A stretch of DNA of 5,640 nucleotides from Gemmatimonadota bacterium (lineage in GTDB: Bacteria > Gemmatimonadota > Gemmatimonadetes > Gemmatimonadales > Gemmatimonadaceae). Location: assembly GCA_028287225.1 (NCBI GenBank), contig JAQBPZ010000108.1:1-5640 (forward strand), in the 5' to 3' direction. A program made the position numbers and the translations under genes. Of the stretch, positions 1-5,583 are shown in pieces (position 1 is the stretch's first letter; every line of letters starts with the position of its first letter). The notes below the pieces were generated by a model. That model had not been told where the DNA came from and made no database searches. It saw only the letters and a program-made list of their open reading frames with translations.

Positions 1-772
1 CCAGCTCGTTCTTCGCCTCGGTCTGGAACCGGCGGTCGTTGTACTCCGTCGCCGTCCCGCGGATCGTCGCGTCGTACTGGGCACGGGCGCGGTCGTTGTC
101 CCCGCGCGCCGCGTACACGCGGGCGAGGTCGAGGTGGTGCACCAGGCGGTTCGGCTCGTTCCGGACCGACTCCTCCATGTAGCGCTGCGCGTCGTCCCAG
201 TTCGCCGAGTCGAACACCTTGCCGCCGAGGAACTGCTTGGCGAAGAAGCGCGTCATGCCGCTGAGGCGCATCACGTTGTAGTTCCACATCCCCATCACGT
301 GCAGCGCGCCCGGATGATTGGGGTTGATGCGGAGCGCCTCGAGCGCCTGCGTGCGCACCTCGCCCGCGTACTTCACCTGGTCCCGCTTGCCGAGCGAGAG
401 CGCCTTCCGGCCCAGCGCCTTCGCCAGGATGAAATGTCCGTCCGCGCCGCCCGGATTCGCCTCCACGGCGCGACGTGCGTATGATTCGGCCTCCGAATAC
501 AGGCGAGTCCGCTCGTCCTCGTTCTCCATGAACTCCCCCGTCTCCACCGCTTCGTTCGAGGCCTTCCACAGCGCCTCGTACGACCGGGGATCGCTCTTGA
601 CCGCTTCCTCGTAGTGCTTCAGCGCGACGGGCGCGTTCATGGACGCGTGCGCACGGTCGCCGAGGGTGATGTGCTCGGCGGCCGACTGGGCGGCGGCGCG
701 CACGGGCAGCGCCGCCAGAGTGAGGACAGCGGCCGCGCCGAGCAGGCGGCGCGACGCGTAGGTCACGATCAT
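1..772 (-). CDS. Exported TPR-repeat protein, C-terminus beyond the window
   Basis: This minus-strand frame is open from the ATG at 772 to the window edge: 257 residues and no stop, so the C-terminus is missing. Residues 1-28 look like a Sec signal peptide: a short basic start with Arg8-Arg9, a hydrophobic core LLGAAAVLTLAALPV, then Arg-Ala-Ala-Ala with probable cleavage before Gln29. The rest is helical with TPR-like units, roughly 43-80, 92-125, 137-170 and 191-236, showing typical spacing such as ALKHYEEAVKSDP, ALEALRINPNHPGALHVMG and LARVYAARGDNDRARAQYD. TPR proteins act as protein-binding scaffolds; the partner cannot be read here. A GGAG at 781-784 lies 8 bases before the ATG on the coding strand and supports this start. 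It diverges from the phosphorylase gene across 137 bp. The wide-spaced repeats recall RMD-type TPR proteins, but that resemblance is only an impression. Confidence 0.85.
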   Translation of the reverse strand, partial: MIVTYASRRLLGAAAVLTLAALPVRAAAQSAAEHITLGDRAHASMNAPVALKHYEEAVKSDPRSYEALWKASNEAVETGEFMENEDERTRLYSEAESYARRAVEANPGGADGHFILAKALGRKALSLGKRDQVKYAGEVRTQALEALRINPNHPGALHVMGMWNYNVMRLSGMTRFFAKQFLGGKVFDSANWDDAQRYMEESVRNEPNRLVHHLDLARVYAARGDNDRARAQYDATIRGTATEYNDRRFQTEAKNEL

Positions 773-909
773 GAGGAAGACTCCAGGATGCAGGTGAGCG
801 AACAGCGGTCCGGCACGAGGGTGGGGCCGGGAATGGCAGGAGCAGCGAGTCGGCGGCGGGAGCGCAGCGTGCCCGACCGTCAGTGTACGGATACCCCAGA
901 GACCGGTCA

Positions 910-2244
910 ATGCTCGCACTGAGGCTCATCGAGCGGAAACGGGACGGCGGGCGCATCGAACCGGGCGAGTGGCGCGCCCTGGCCAATGCGTATGCCGCGG
1001 GCCATGTCCCCGACTACCAGATGGCCGCGTTCCTCATGGCGTGCTTTCTCCGCGGGATGGACCGCGGCGAGACCGCGTCGCTCACCGACGCGATGCTGCA
1101 CAGCGGCGAGACGCTGGACCTCGCCTACCTGAACAAGCCGCGCATCGACAAGCACTCCACCGGGGGCGTCGGCGACAAGGTGTCCATCGTGCTCGCGCCG
1201 CTCATCGCGTCGCTCGGCGTGACGGTGCCCATGATGTCGGGGCGGGGCCTCGGCCATACCGGCGGCACGCTCGACAAGCTCGAGTCCATTCCCGGCTTCC
1301 GCACCGACCTCTCGCTCGCCGAGGCGCGCGCGCTGCTGGAGACGCTCGACTGCGCCCTGATCGGCCAGACCGCCGAGATCGCGCCGGCGGACCGGAAGAT
1401 GTACGCGCTGCGCGACGCGACCGGCACCGTGGAGGCCATCCCGCTCATCGCGGCGAGCATCATGAGCAAGAAGCTGGCGGAGGGCCTCACGGGGCTGGTG
1501 CTCGACGTGAAGCGTGGATCGGGGGCGTTCCTGCCGGAGCTCGACCGGGGGCTCGAGCTGGCGCGCACGATGATCGAGCTCGGCGCGGACCATGGCTGTC
1601 CGGTGGTGGCGCTGATCACGGCGATGGACCGGCCCCTGGGCCGCGCGTGCGGCAACGCGCTGGAAGTGGAGGAATCCATCCTCGCGCTGCGCGGCGAGGG
1701 TCCGCCCGACCTGATGACGGTGACGTATGCGCTCGGCGCGGAGATGCTGGTGCTGGCGAACGCGGCGCCCGATCACGACGCGGCGCATCGCGCGATGGAG
1801 CGCGCCATCGGCACCGGACGGGCCGCCGAGCACTTCCAGAAGATGATCGAGGCCCAGGGGGGCAACCCCGCGGTGGTGGACGATCCCGCGCTCCTGCCGC
1901 AGGCCGCGGAGGTGGAGCTGTTCACCGCGCCGCGGCGCGGGTTCGTCTCGCGGGTGGAGCCCCGCGCCATCGGGCGCGGCATCACCGCCCTGGGCGGCGG
2001 CCGCACGACGATGGAGGACAAGCTGGACCTTTCGGTGGGCTTCATGATCACCGCACGCCCCGGTGACTGGGTGGAGCAGGGCGAGCCCCTCGCGACGATC
2101 TTCGCGCGCGACCGGGCCGGCGTGGAGAGCGGCCGCGGTGCGCTCCGCACGGCCATCACGATCGCGGACGAGGCCGATCCGCCGCTCCCCCTGGTCTCCC
2201 ACCGCGTCAGCGGCGCGGGAGTTGAACTGCTGGTGCAGGCGTAA
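910..2244 (+). CDS. deoA: Thymidine / pyrimidine-nucleoside phosphorylase
   Basis: The enzyme splits thymidine or other pyrimidine nucleosides with phosphate into free base and (deoxy)ribose-1-phosphate, a cytosolic salvage and catabolic step. The 444 residues fit the family length of about 435-440. Visible motifs are the phosphate-binding KHSTGGVGDK (81-90), the family signature SGRGLGHTGGTLDKLE (110-125), APADRKMYALRD (158-169), ASIMSKKLAEG (182-192) and DVKRGSGAF (199-207). Residues matching E. coli DeoA His85, Arg171, Ser186 and Lys190 are His82, Arg168, Ser183 and Lys187, all with the same 3-residue offset, so the active site is intact. The C-terminal domain (about 335-444) carries the usual GGGR and VGF segments. 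The frame also allows GTG at 883, but the ATG at 910 gives the expected family N-terminus (LIERKRDGG). Neither start has a clear Shine-Dalgarno. The sequence does not settle DeoA versus the broader Pdp specificity. No deoC, cdd or deoD lies nearby. Confidence 0.96.
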   Translation: MLALRLIERKRDGGRIEPGEWRALANAYAAGHVPDYQMAAFLMACFLRGMDRGETASLTDAMLHSGETLDLAYLNKPRIDKHSTGGVGDKVSIVLAPLIASLGVTVPMMSGRGLGHTGGTLDKLESIPGFRTDLSLAEARALLETLDCALIGQTAEIAPADRKMYALRDATGTVEAIPLIAASIMSKKLAEGLTGLVLDVKRGSGAFLPELDRGLELARTMIELGADHGCPVVALITAMDRPLGRACGNALEVEESILALRGEGPPDLMTVTYALGAEMLVLANAAPDHDAAHRAMERAIGTGRAAEHFQKMIEAQGGNPAVVDDPALLPQAAEVELFTAPRRGFVSRVEPRAIGRGITALGGGRTTMEDKLDLSVGFMITARPGDWVEQGEPLATIFARDRAGVESGRGALRTAITIADEADPPLPLVSHRVSGAGVELLVQA

Positions 2245-2250
2245 AGGAAA

Positions 2251-2295
2251 AACGAGTAACGAGTAACGAGTAAGTCGAGGGGCGTCCCGGGCGGT
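2251..2295 (+). repeat. Left arm of the palindrome: heptad array plus 17-base arm
   Basis: Three consecutive ACGAGTA heptads (2252-2272) are followed by a 5-base unmatched stretch and the 17-base arm GGGGCGTCCCGGGCGGT. The array starts only 7 bases after the phosphorylase stop codon, so the element directly abuts the coding region. Confidence 0.85.
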
Positions 2296-2331
2296 GGTGT
2301 CACCCCGCCGCGAAGCGGTCGGGGCATGCTC

Positions 2332-2374
2332 TCCCGTGCTGGGGCCAGCCACGAGCACGGGATGGAAGATCCCG
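2332..2374. repeat. Central hairpins of the palindrome
   Basis: Two stems overlap here. TCCCGTGCT (2332-2340) pairs perfectly with AGCACGGGA (2354-2362) around a 13-base loop. CGGGAT (2358-2363) pairs with ATCCCG (2369-2374) around a 5-base loop. They share 2358-2362 and so are mutually exclusive, which would allow two alternative folds in RNA or single-stranded DNA. Confidence 0.6.
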
Positions 2375-2434
2375 ACACTCGGTCGCGGAGTTCACCCCGC
2401 GCGCAGCGTCGGGGCTCCCTCCTGCGGGATGACA

Positions 2435-2480
2435 ACCGCCCGGGACGCCCCCTGTTACTCGTTACTCGTTATTCGTTATT
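2435..2480 (-). repeat. Right arm of the palindrome
   Basis: The perfect complement of the 17-base arm (2435-2451) is followed by GTTACTC twice and then GTTATTC and a partial GTTATT (2454-2480). The two outermost units carry C-to-T changes relative to the left arm, so the copy has drifted while the inner arm is unchanged. It ends 31 bases before the next start codon. Confidence 0.85.
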
Positions 2481-2511
2481 CAGTTCGCGCCACTCTTTTT
2501 CCCGGAGCCCC

Positions 2512-2754
2512 ATGCCCCCACGCATCGCACGACTGGCCGGATTCGGCGCCTTCGCCGCCTGCGCCGGTTTCGCCGCGCTCTATGCGCTCTTCGTCTTCAT
2601 CACCCGGCCCACCGGCAGCTCGGGGATGGACGGCACGCTGCGCTTCCTGAGCTGGTTCACCGTGGCGGGCGTGGTGATCGCGTTGCTCGTGGTGCACATC
2701 GTGATCGGGCGCCAGCTGCTCACGGTGGCGAAGGGCGAGTCGCGCCCGGTCTGA
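2512..2754 (+). CDS. Small two-helix membrane protein, function unknown
   Basis: The product has 80 residues and matches no family I recognise. Two hydrophobic segments are predicted as membrane helices: about 9-30 (GFGAFAACAGFAALYALFVFI) and about 46-67 (LSWFTVAGVVIALLVVHIVI). A short polar loop (TRPTGSSGMDGTLR) joins them, and the tail GRQLLTVAKGESRPV is basic. By the positive-inside tendency both ends may face the cytoplasm (Arg5 and Arg7 in front, Arg67 and Lys74 behind). The ATG at 2512 is preferred because GGAG at 2504-2507 lies 4 bases upstream, which is rather close; an upstream extension would run into the palindrome. The gene converges on the CAP lipoprotein gene, with one base between the two stop codons. 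Confidence 0.65.
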   Translation: MPPRIARLAGFGAFAACAGFAALYALFVFITRPTGSSGMDGTLRFLSWFTVAGVVIALLVVHIVIGRQLLTVAKGESRPV

Positions 2755-2755
2755 T

Positions 2756-3310
2756 TCAGCGCGGCCGGCCAAACACCTGCACCCAGAACACCGTGCCGCC
2801 GGGGCCCGGCGCCATCGCCGTGCCGATCTCCGTGTAGCTCGCGGAGAGGATGTTGGCCCGATGTCCCGACGATGCCATCCACCCCGCGACCGCTTCCGCC
2901 GGCGACCGATAGCCCTCGCCGATGTTCTCGCCGGCGGCGCGCACCGGATACTTCACGTAGGCGAGGCGCGATGCGAGCGTGGGATACGCCGCGCCGGGGA
3001 TGTCGTGCTCCATCACGTTGACGCGCGCCATCTGCGCCGCCTGAAGCTCCGCCGCGCGCATCAGGTTGATGCTCCGCGTGAGGGGCGTAAGGCGCGCGTT
3101 GCGACGCTCGGCGTTGGTGCGCGTGATCAGCTCGTCGGCCCAGGCCTCGGCATTCGCCTTCGTGGGGCCCGGCGGCGCAGCCGGCCGCGTGCTCGTGGTG
3201 GTGCGGCGTGCGGGCGCCGGCGCGGGGCGCGACTCCGGCGTGGAGCGTGAGCAGGCCGGCAGCGAGAGCAGGGCGAGGCTGGTGAACGCGATCAGGATCG
3301 AGGAGCGCAT
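2756..3310 (-). CDS. CAP/SCP-domain lipoprotein (YkwD-like)
   Basis: The 184-residue product starts with a lipoprotein signal whose lipobox is LPAC, giving Cys20 as the lipidated N-terminus of the mature protein. A Pro/Ala/Arg/Thr-rich linker (about 21-52) leads to a CAP domain (about 55-182; the PR-1/SCP superfamily). CAP hallmarks are TNAERRNARLTPLTR (65-79), MEHD with His102, AGENIGEGY with Glu128, SSGHRANIL with His150, YTEIGTAM (159-166) and the closing VFWVQVFGRPR. Bacterial CAP proteins are secreted or surface-attached; their biochemical role is mostly unknown, so none is assigned. A start at 3355 in the same frame is possible, but it would add 15 residues before the signal peptide, partly encoded by the stem-loop, so the ATG at 3310 is chosen. 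No Shine-Dalgarno is evident. The gene lies 99 bp downstream of the M28 peptidase gene on the same strand. Confidence 0.93.
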   Translation of the reverse strand: MRSSILIAFTSLALLSLPACSRSTPESRPAPAPARRTTTSTRPAAPPGPTKANAEAWADELITRTNAERRNARLTPLTRSINLMRAAELQAAQMARVNVMEHDIPGAAYPTLASRLAYVKYPVRAAGENIGEGYRSPAEAVAGWMASSGHRANILSASYTEIGTAMAPGPGGTVFWVQVFGRPR

Positions 3311-3329
3311 CGTCGGGAATGGAGGAGTG

Positions 3330-3359
3330 CGGAGTGGCGCGGTTGAGCGCGCCACTCCG
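3330..3359 (-). terminator. Perfect 12-bp stem-loop between the M28 and CAP genes
   Basis: CGGAGTGGCGCG (3330-3341) and CGCGCCACTCCG (3348-3359) pair perfectly around a 6-base loop. After one mismatch, three further base pairs are possible (3326-3328 with 3361-3363). On the minus strand it lies about 50 bases after the peptidase stop and ends 19 bases before the CAP start codon. No T-run follows it, so a classical intrinsic terminator is not proven. It could equally be an attenuator, an mRNA-stabilising hairpin or a small repeat. Confidence 0.55.
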
Positions 3360-3409
3360 AACTGCGAATCCCGCGCCGCAGATTTGTGATGTGCGTCACC
3401 CGCGACGTG

Positions 3410-5158
3410 CTACTGCCGGCAGCCTCCCTGCGGATCGGGCTTCGGCTTGTCCACCACGAGGCGCTGCGCGCGGTTCGCCACCGCCTCGGCGATGTCGTGC
3501 ACGAAGCCCGCGATGCGCGCCATGTGCTCGTAGTCGATGTCCTGCGGCTCGTCGATCACCTGGTGGTACGCCGTGTGGTAGCCCAGCGAGAAGTAGGTGA
3601 TCGGGATGCCGTAGCGGGCGTACATGTAGTGATCGCTGCGGCAGTAGCGGTTGAGCGGATGCCCGTTGGTGTCGAACGACGCGTCGATGTCCATGTGCGG
3701 CGTCCGCGCCGCGTTCACGGAGTCGATCACGTCGCCCAGCTGGGTGGAGAGCCGTCGCGGGCCGATGAGCTGCACGTTGTTGGGGCCGCGGCCCATGATG
3801 TCCGTCGGCTTGCCGCGGCCCACCATGTCCATGTTGAGCTGCGCGACGATGGAGTCGCGCGGCACGGTGGGGTGATCGGTGAACCACTGCGAGCCCCACA
3901 GCCCCTTCTCCTCGCCGGTGTGCGACACGAACAGCAGCGAGCGCGCGGGCCGGTTCGGCGCCGTCGCGAACCGTTCGGCGATCTCCAGCATCGCCACGGT
4001 GCCCGAGCCATCGTCATCGGCGCCGTTGTTCACGGAGTCGGCGCGGACGCCGCCGTGGGCGATGCGCAGCGAGTCGCGCAGCTCGGCGATGCGCGCGGCC
4101 TCGGCGGCGGTGGGCAGCCGCACCGCGTCCTGCACGCCCTGGCGGCGCACCACCATGTTGTTCGCGAGCACGGAATCGTGGTCGAGCGGGCGCGGGGTCA
4201 GCCCGATGTGGTCGTTGTGCGCGCCGATCGCGACGTACTGGCCCCGCAGCCTGGCGTCGCCACCGGGCAGGATGCCGATGACGTTGCGAGCGGGGAACGG
4301 GGTGGGGACATGCGAGACGGACAGACGCGCGTCAAGCGTGCCGCCCGCGGTGCCCCGTCGCACGGCGTCGGTGGCCGTGCCGCCGAACAGTTGTCGCGCC
4401 GCGCTGGCCGACACGAACAGCACGGGGGCGGGGTTGCGCGTCGCGGCGCCGGCCGCCGGGGCCAGCTCCTGCTGCGGCTGGCGCATGCGGTCGAACACGC
4501 TCGCCGCCGCCGAATCGGGGACCACGTAGATGATGGCCGCCGCGTTGCGCGCGAAGGGCAGGATGCTCACCTGCTGCGCGCGCGCAGCAGCGGGAGCGCC
4601 GGCGAAGGGCACCGTCGCCATGCGCACACCGGCGATCGGGGCAACGGGCGCGGCGGGGAGGAAGACGACCGCCTTGCCCACCGCGTCGGTGGAATCGATC
4701 ATCGTGCCGCCCACCTGGCCACCGAAGACGACCGGCGCGCGCACCGTGGCGGAACGCATGCCCGCGCCGCCGAGCTGCGGCGCGACGTCCCGCCACAGAC
4801 CGAGGGCGGAGCCATCCACCGAGACGCCGGAGGTGGACTCTACCTGGCTGACCACGACGGGCACGGTCTGGAACCAGGTGCCGTTCTCGCCGGCCGGCTG
4901 CAGCCCCATGCGCGCCATCTCGCGCGCCACGTAGTTGGTGCCGCGCACGTTGCCGAGGGTGCCGCTCTCGCGGCCGAGCATGGAGTCGTCGGCGAAGATG
5001 TAGAGACGCGTCATCAGGTCCGCCGGGGTGATGGCTCCCTCGGTGGGTCGCGGCGCGTGCGAGAGGGGAAGCTCCCCTGGACGCGTGGCCGCCGAGCCGC
5101 CCGCGGAGGCGCATCCCGCGAGAAGGGCGGCGAGCGGAAGGAGACGGAGACGGGACAT
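3410..5158 (-). CDS. M28-family zinc peptidase, lipoprotein, with PA-like insert
   Basis: The 582-residue product begins with a lipoprotein signal, lipobox LAGC, so Cys16 becomes the lipidated residue. The lipid-anchored enzyme probably works in the periplasm or at the outer membrane, cleaving peptides as an amino- or carboxypeptidase with two zinc ions. By comparison with Aeromonas aminopeptidase (ligands His97, Asp117, Glu152, Asp179, His256; catalytic Asp99, Glu151), the matching residues are His314, Asp382, Glu417, Asp444 and His510, with Asp316 and Glu416. Spacings 382-417-444 equal 117-152-179 exactly. Motifs are GAHNDH, GADDDGSG, HTGEEKGLWGS, LNMDMVGRG and RSDHYMYARYGIP. Residues about 135-285 look like a PA domain placed before the catalytic half. 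A 48-residue excess separates His314 from Asp382. The frame stays open upstream to 5428, but only the ATG at 5158 gives a signal peptide. No Shine-Dalgarno is seen. Substrate unknown. Confidence 0.96.
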   Translation of the reverse strand: MSRLRLLPLAALLAGCASAGGSAATRPGELPLSHAPRPTEGAITPADLMTRLYIFADDSMLGRESGTLGNVRGTNYVAREMARMGLQPAGENGTWFQTVPVVVSQVESTSGVSVDGSALGLWRDVAPQLGGAGMRSATVRAPVVFGGQVGGTMIDSTDAVGKAVVFLPAAPVAPIAGVRMATVPFAGAPAAARAQQVSILPFARNAAAIIYVVPDSAAASVFDRMRQPQQELAPAAGAATRNPAPVLFVSASAARQLFGGTATDAVRRGTAGGTLDARLSVSHVPTPFPARNVIGILPGGDARLRGQYVAIGAHNDHIGLTPRPLDHDSVLANNMVVRRQGVQDAVRLPTAAEAARIAELRDSLRIAHGGVRADSVNNGADDDGSGTVAMLEIAERFATAPNRPARSLLFVSHTGEEKGLWGSQWFTDHPTVPRDSIVAQLNMDMVGRGKPTDIMGRGPNNVQLIGPRRLSTQLGDVIDSVNAARTPHMDIDASFDTNGHPLNRYCRSDHYMYARYGIPITYFSLGYHTAYHQVIDEPQDIDYEHMARIAGFVHDIAEAVANRAQRLVVDKPKPDPQGGCRQ

Positions 5159-5196
5159 GGACTCGGGCGGAAGAAGGATGCGTTGGCTAGCTTCTG

Positions 5197-5223
5197 GGCG
5201 TATCGCCAATCGAAGTATCGCCA
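5197..5223. promoter_or_regulatory. Direct repeat GTATCGCCA in the divergent gap
   Basis: GTATCGCCA occurs at 5200-5208 and again at 5215-5223, a 15-base period, and the first copy forms GGCG-TAT-CGCC, a short inverted repeat (5197-5207). The pair lies 39 bases upstream of the M28 start and about 80 bases before the ParS-like start, so it could bind a regulator of either gene. No sigma-70 promoter could be assigned with confidence. Confidence 0.3.
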
Positions 5224-5230
5224 GCCCGCG

Positions 5231-5249
5231 CGCTCCGTGGGAGGGAGCG
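5231..5249 (+). other. Short GC-rich hairpin in the leader of the ParS-like gene
   Basis: CGCTCC (5231-5236) pairs with GGAGCG (5244-5249) around a 7-base loop. The stem of six GC-rich pairs lies about 50 bases before the ParS-like start. Such stems arise by chance in DNA of this composition, so a role is not claimed. Confidence 0.25.
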
Positions 5250-5300
5250 GTCTCCCGTCCCGCCGAGCACGCCGACCCCGACGCCCGTCCGAGGAACACG

Positions 5301-5519
5301 ATGAACAAGCGCATCATGAAGAAGAAGATCCGCCAGCTCCTGCTCGCCGAGCTGGCGATCCGGTTCGACGAGACCGAGGACGCGGTGCAGTGGCTGGAGA
5401 CCGCCCTGCCGGAGCTGGAGGGACGCACGCCGCGGGAGGCGATCGCGGCGGGTGAGGTGGCGCGCGTGACGCTGCTGCTGGAGGGAATGAACGAGGCCTC
5501 GACGCCGGCGCCGCGCTAG
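5301..5519 (+). CDS. Small protein resembling the MbcA/ParS antitoxin toxin-binding domain
   Basis: The 72-residue product has a basic start (MNKRIMKKKIRQLL) and then AVQWLETALPELEGRTPREAIAAG followed by EVARVTLLLEGM. The run W-L-x-T-x-x-P-x-L-x-G-R-T-P-x-E-A, a short acidic link and a final helix match the toxin-binding domain at the C-terminus of Xre/MbcA/ParS antitoxins (formerly DUF2384), roughly residues 25-64. Full antitoxins of this kind usually add an N-terminal helix-turn-helix and reach about 120-150 residues; that part is absent. No RES-type toxin gene is visible beside it, though only 120 bases remain to the right. The start is supported by GAGGA (5291-5295) five bases before the ATG. 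It is divergent from the M28 gene across 142 bp. It could be an orphan or non-antitoxin use of the fold. Confidence 0.7.
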   Translation: MNKRIMKKKIRQLLLAELAIRFDETEDAVQWLETALPELEGRTPREAIAAGEVARVTLLLEGMNEASTPAPR

Positions 5520-5566
5520 GCGCGCCGGGCGGCGGGGCGGCGGCCTTGCGGGACGGTTCACTGCTA

Positions 5567-5580
5567 AGTATCTTGGTACT
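5567..5580 (+). promoter_or_regulatory. AT-rich palindromic motif, possible operator
   Basis: AGTATCTTGGTACT is a near-palindrome: 10 of 14 positions match its own reverse complement, with perfect AGTA/TACT ends. It is an AT-rich island in GC-rich DNA and ends 3 bases before the ATG at 5584. A binding site for an auto-regulator is plausible; it loosely resembles PadR-type operators as I remember them, which is not a firm identification. It could also contain a promoter -10 region of a leaderless gene. Confidence 0.35.
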
Positions 5581-5583
5581 GAG

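Larger units (their letters stand above)
2251..2480. repeat. Large imperfect palindrome with heptad-array ends (MITE/REP-like)
   Basis: This element fills nearly all of the 267-bp gap between the phosphorylase and the small membrane protein. The outer ends are arrays of ACGAGTA-type heptads at 2251-2273 and their inverted counterpart at 2454-2480. Just inside lies a perfect 17-base inverted repeat, GGGGCGTCCCGGGCGGT (2279-2295) with its complement at 2435-2451. Further in, GTGTCACCCCGC (2297-2308) is imperfectly mirrored by GCGGGATGAC (2424-2433). The centre has short hairpins. There are also two direct copies of a CACCCCGC...GTCGGGGC unit, starting at about 2301 and 2394. No convincing coding sequence or clear target-site duplication is visible. 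It may be a non-autonomous mobile element, a repetitive extragenic palindrome or a bidirectional terminator. The strand-spanning structure is directly seen; the class is inferred. Confidence 0.8.

Noticed and set aside
773..909. Promoters in the TPR/phosphorylase divergent gap
   Set aside because: No pair of -35 and -10 hexamers with proper spacing could be picked with confidence in this GC-rich stretch.
614..922. Plus-strand frame over the divergent gap and the TPR start
   Set aside because: The minus strand has a signal peptide, TPR units and a GGAG site here. This frame overlaps them and has biased composition.
907..2358. Long minus-strand open frame (483 codons) opposite the phosphorylase
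   Set aside because: Its product is Arg/His/Ala-rich with no family motif. It arises from the GC-rich third positions of the real gene, whose active site is intact on the plus strand.
2251..2480. CRISPR array
   Set aside because: Repeats are 7 bases long, contiguous without spacers and inverted between the two ends.
2294..2650. Open frames running through the palindromic element into the membrane-protein gene
   Set aside because: They simply translate the inverted repeat. The membrane protein's own start at 2512 has a GGAG and a sensible hydrophobic N-terminus.
3311..3355. Longer start for the CAP lipoprotein at 3355
   Set aside because: It would put 15 extra residues, encoded partly by the stem-loop, in front of a well-formed lipoprotein signal.
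5159..5428. Longer start for the M28 peptidase at 5428
   Set aside because: It would overlap the divergent ParS-like gene and bury the lipoprotein signal internally.
3386..5455. Plus-strand open frame of 689 codons opposite the M28 peptidase
   Set aside because: Low-complexity Arg/Val/His composition and no motif; the opposite strand encodes a peptidase with all zinc ligands.
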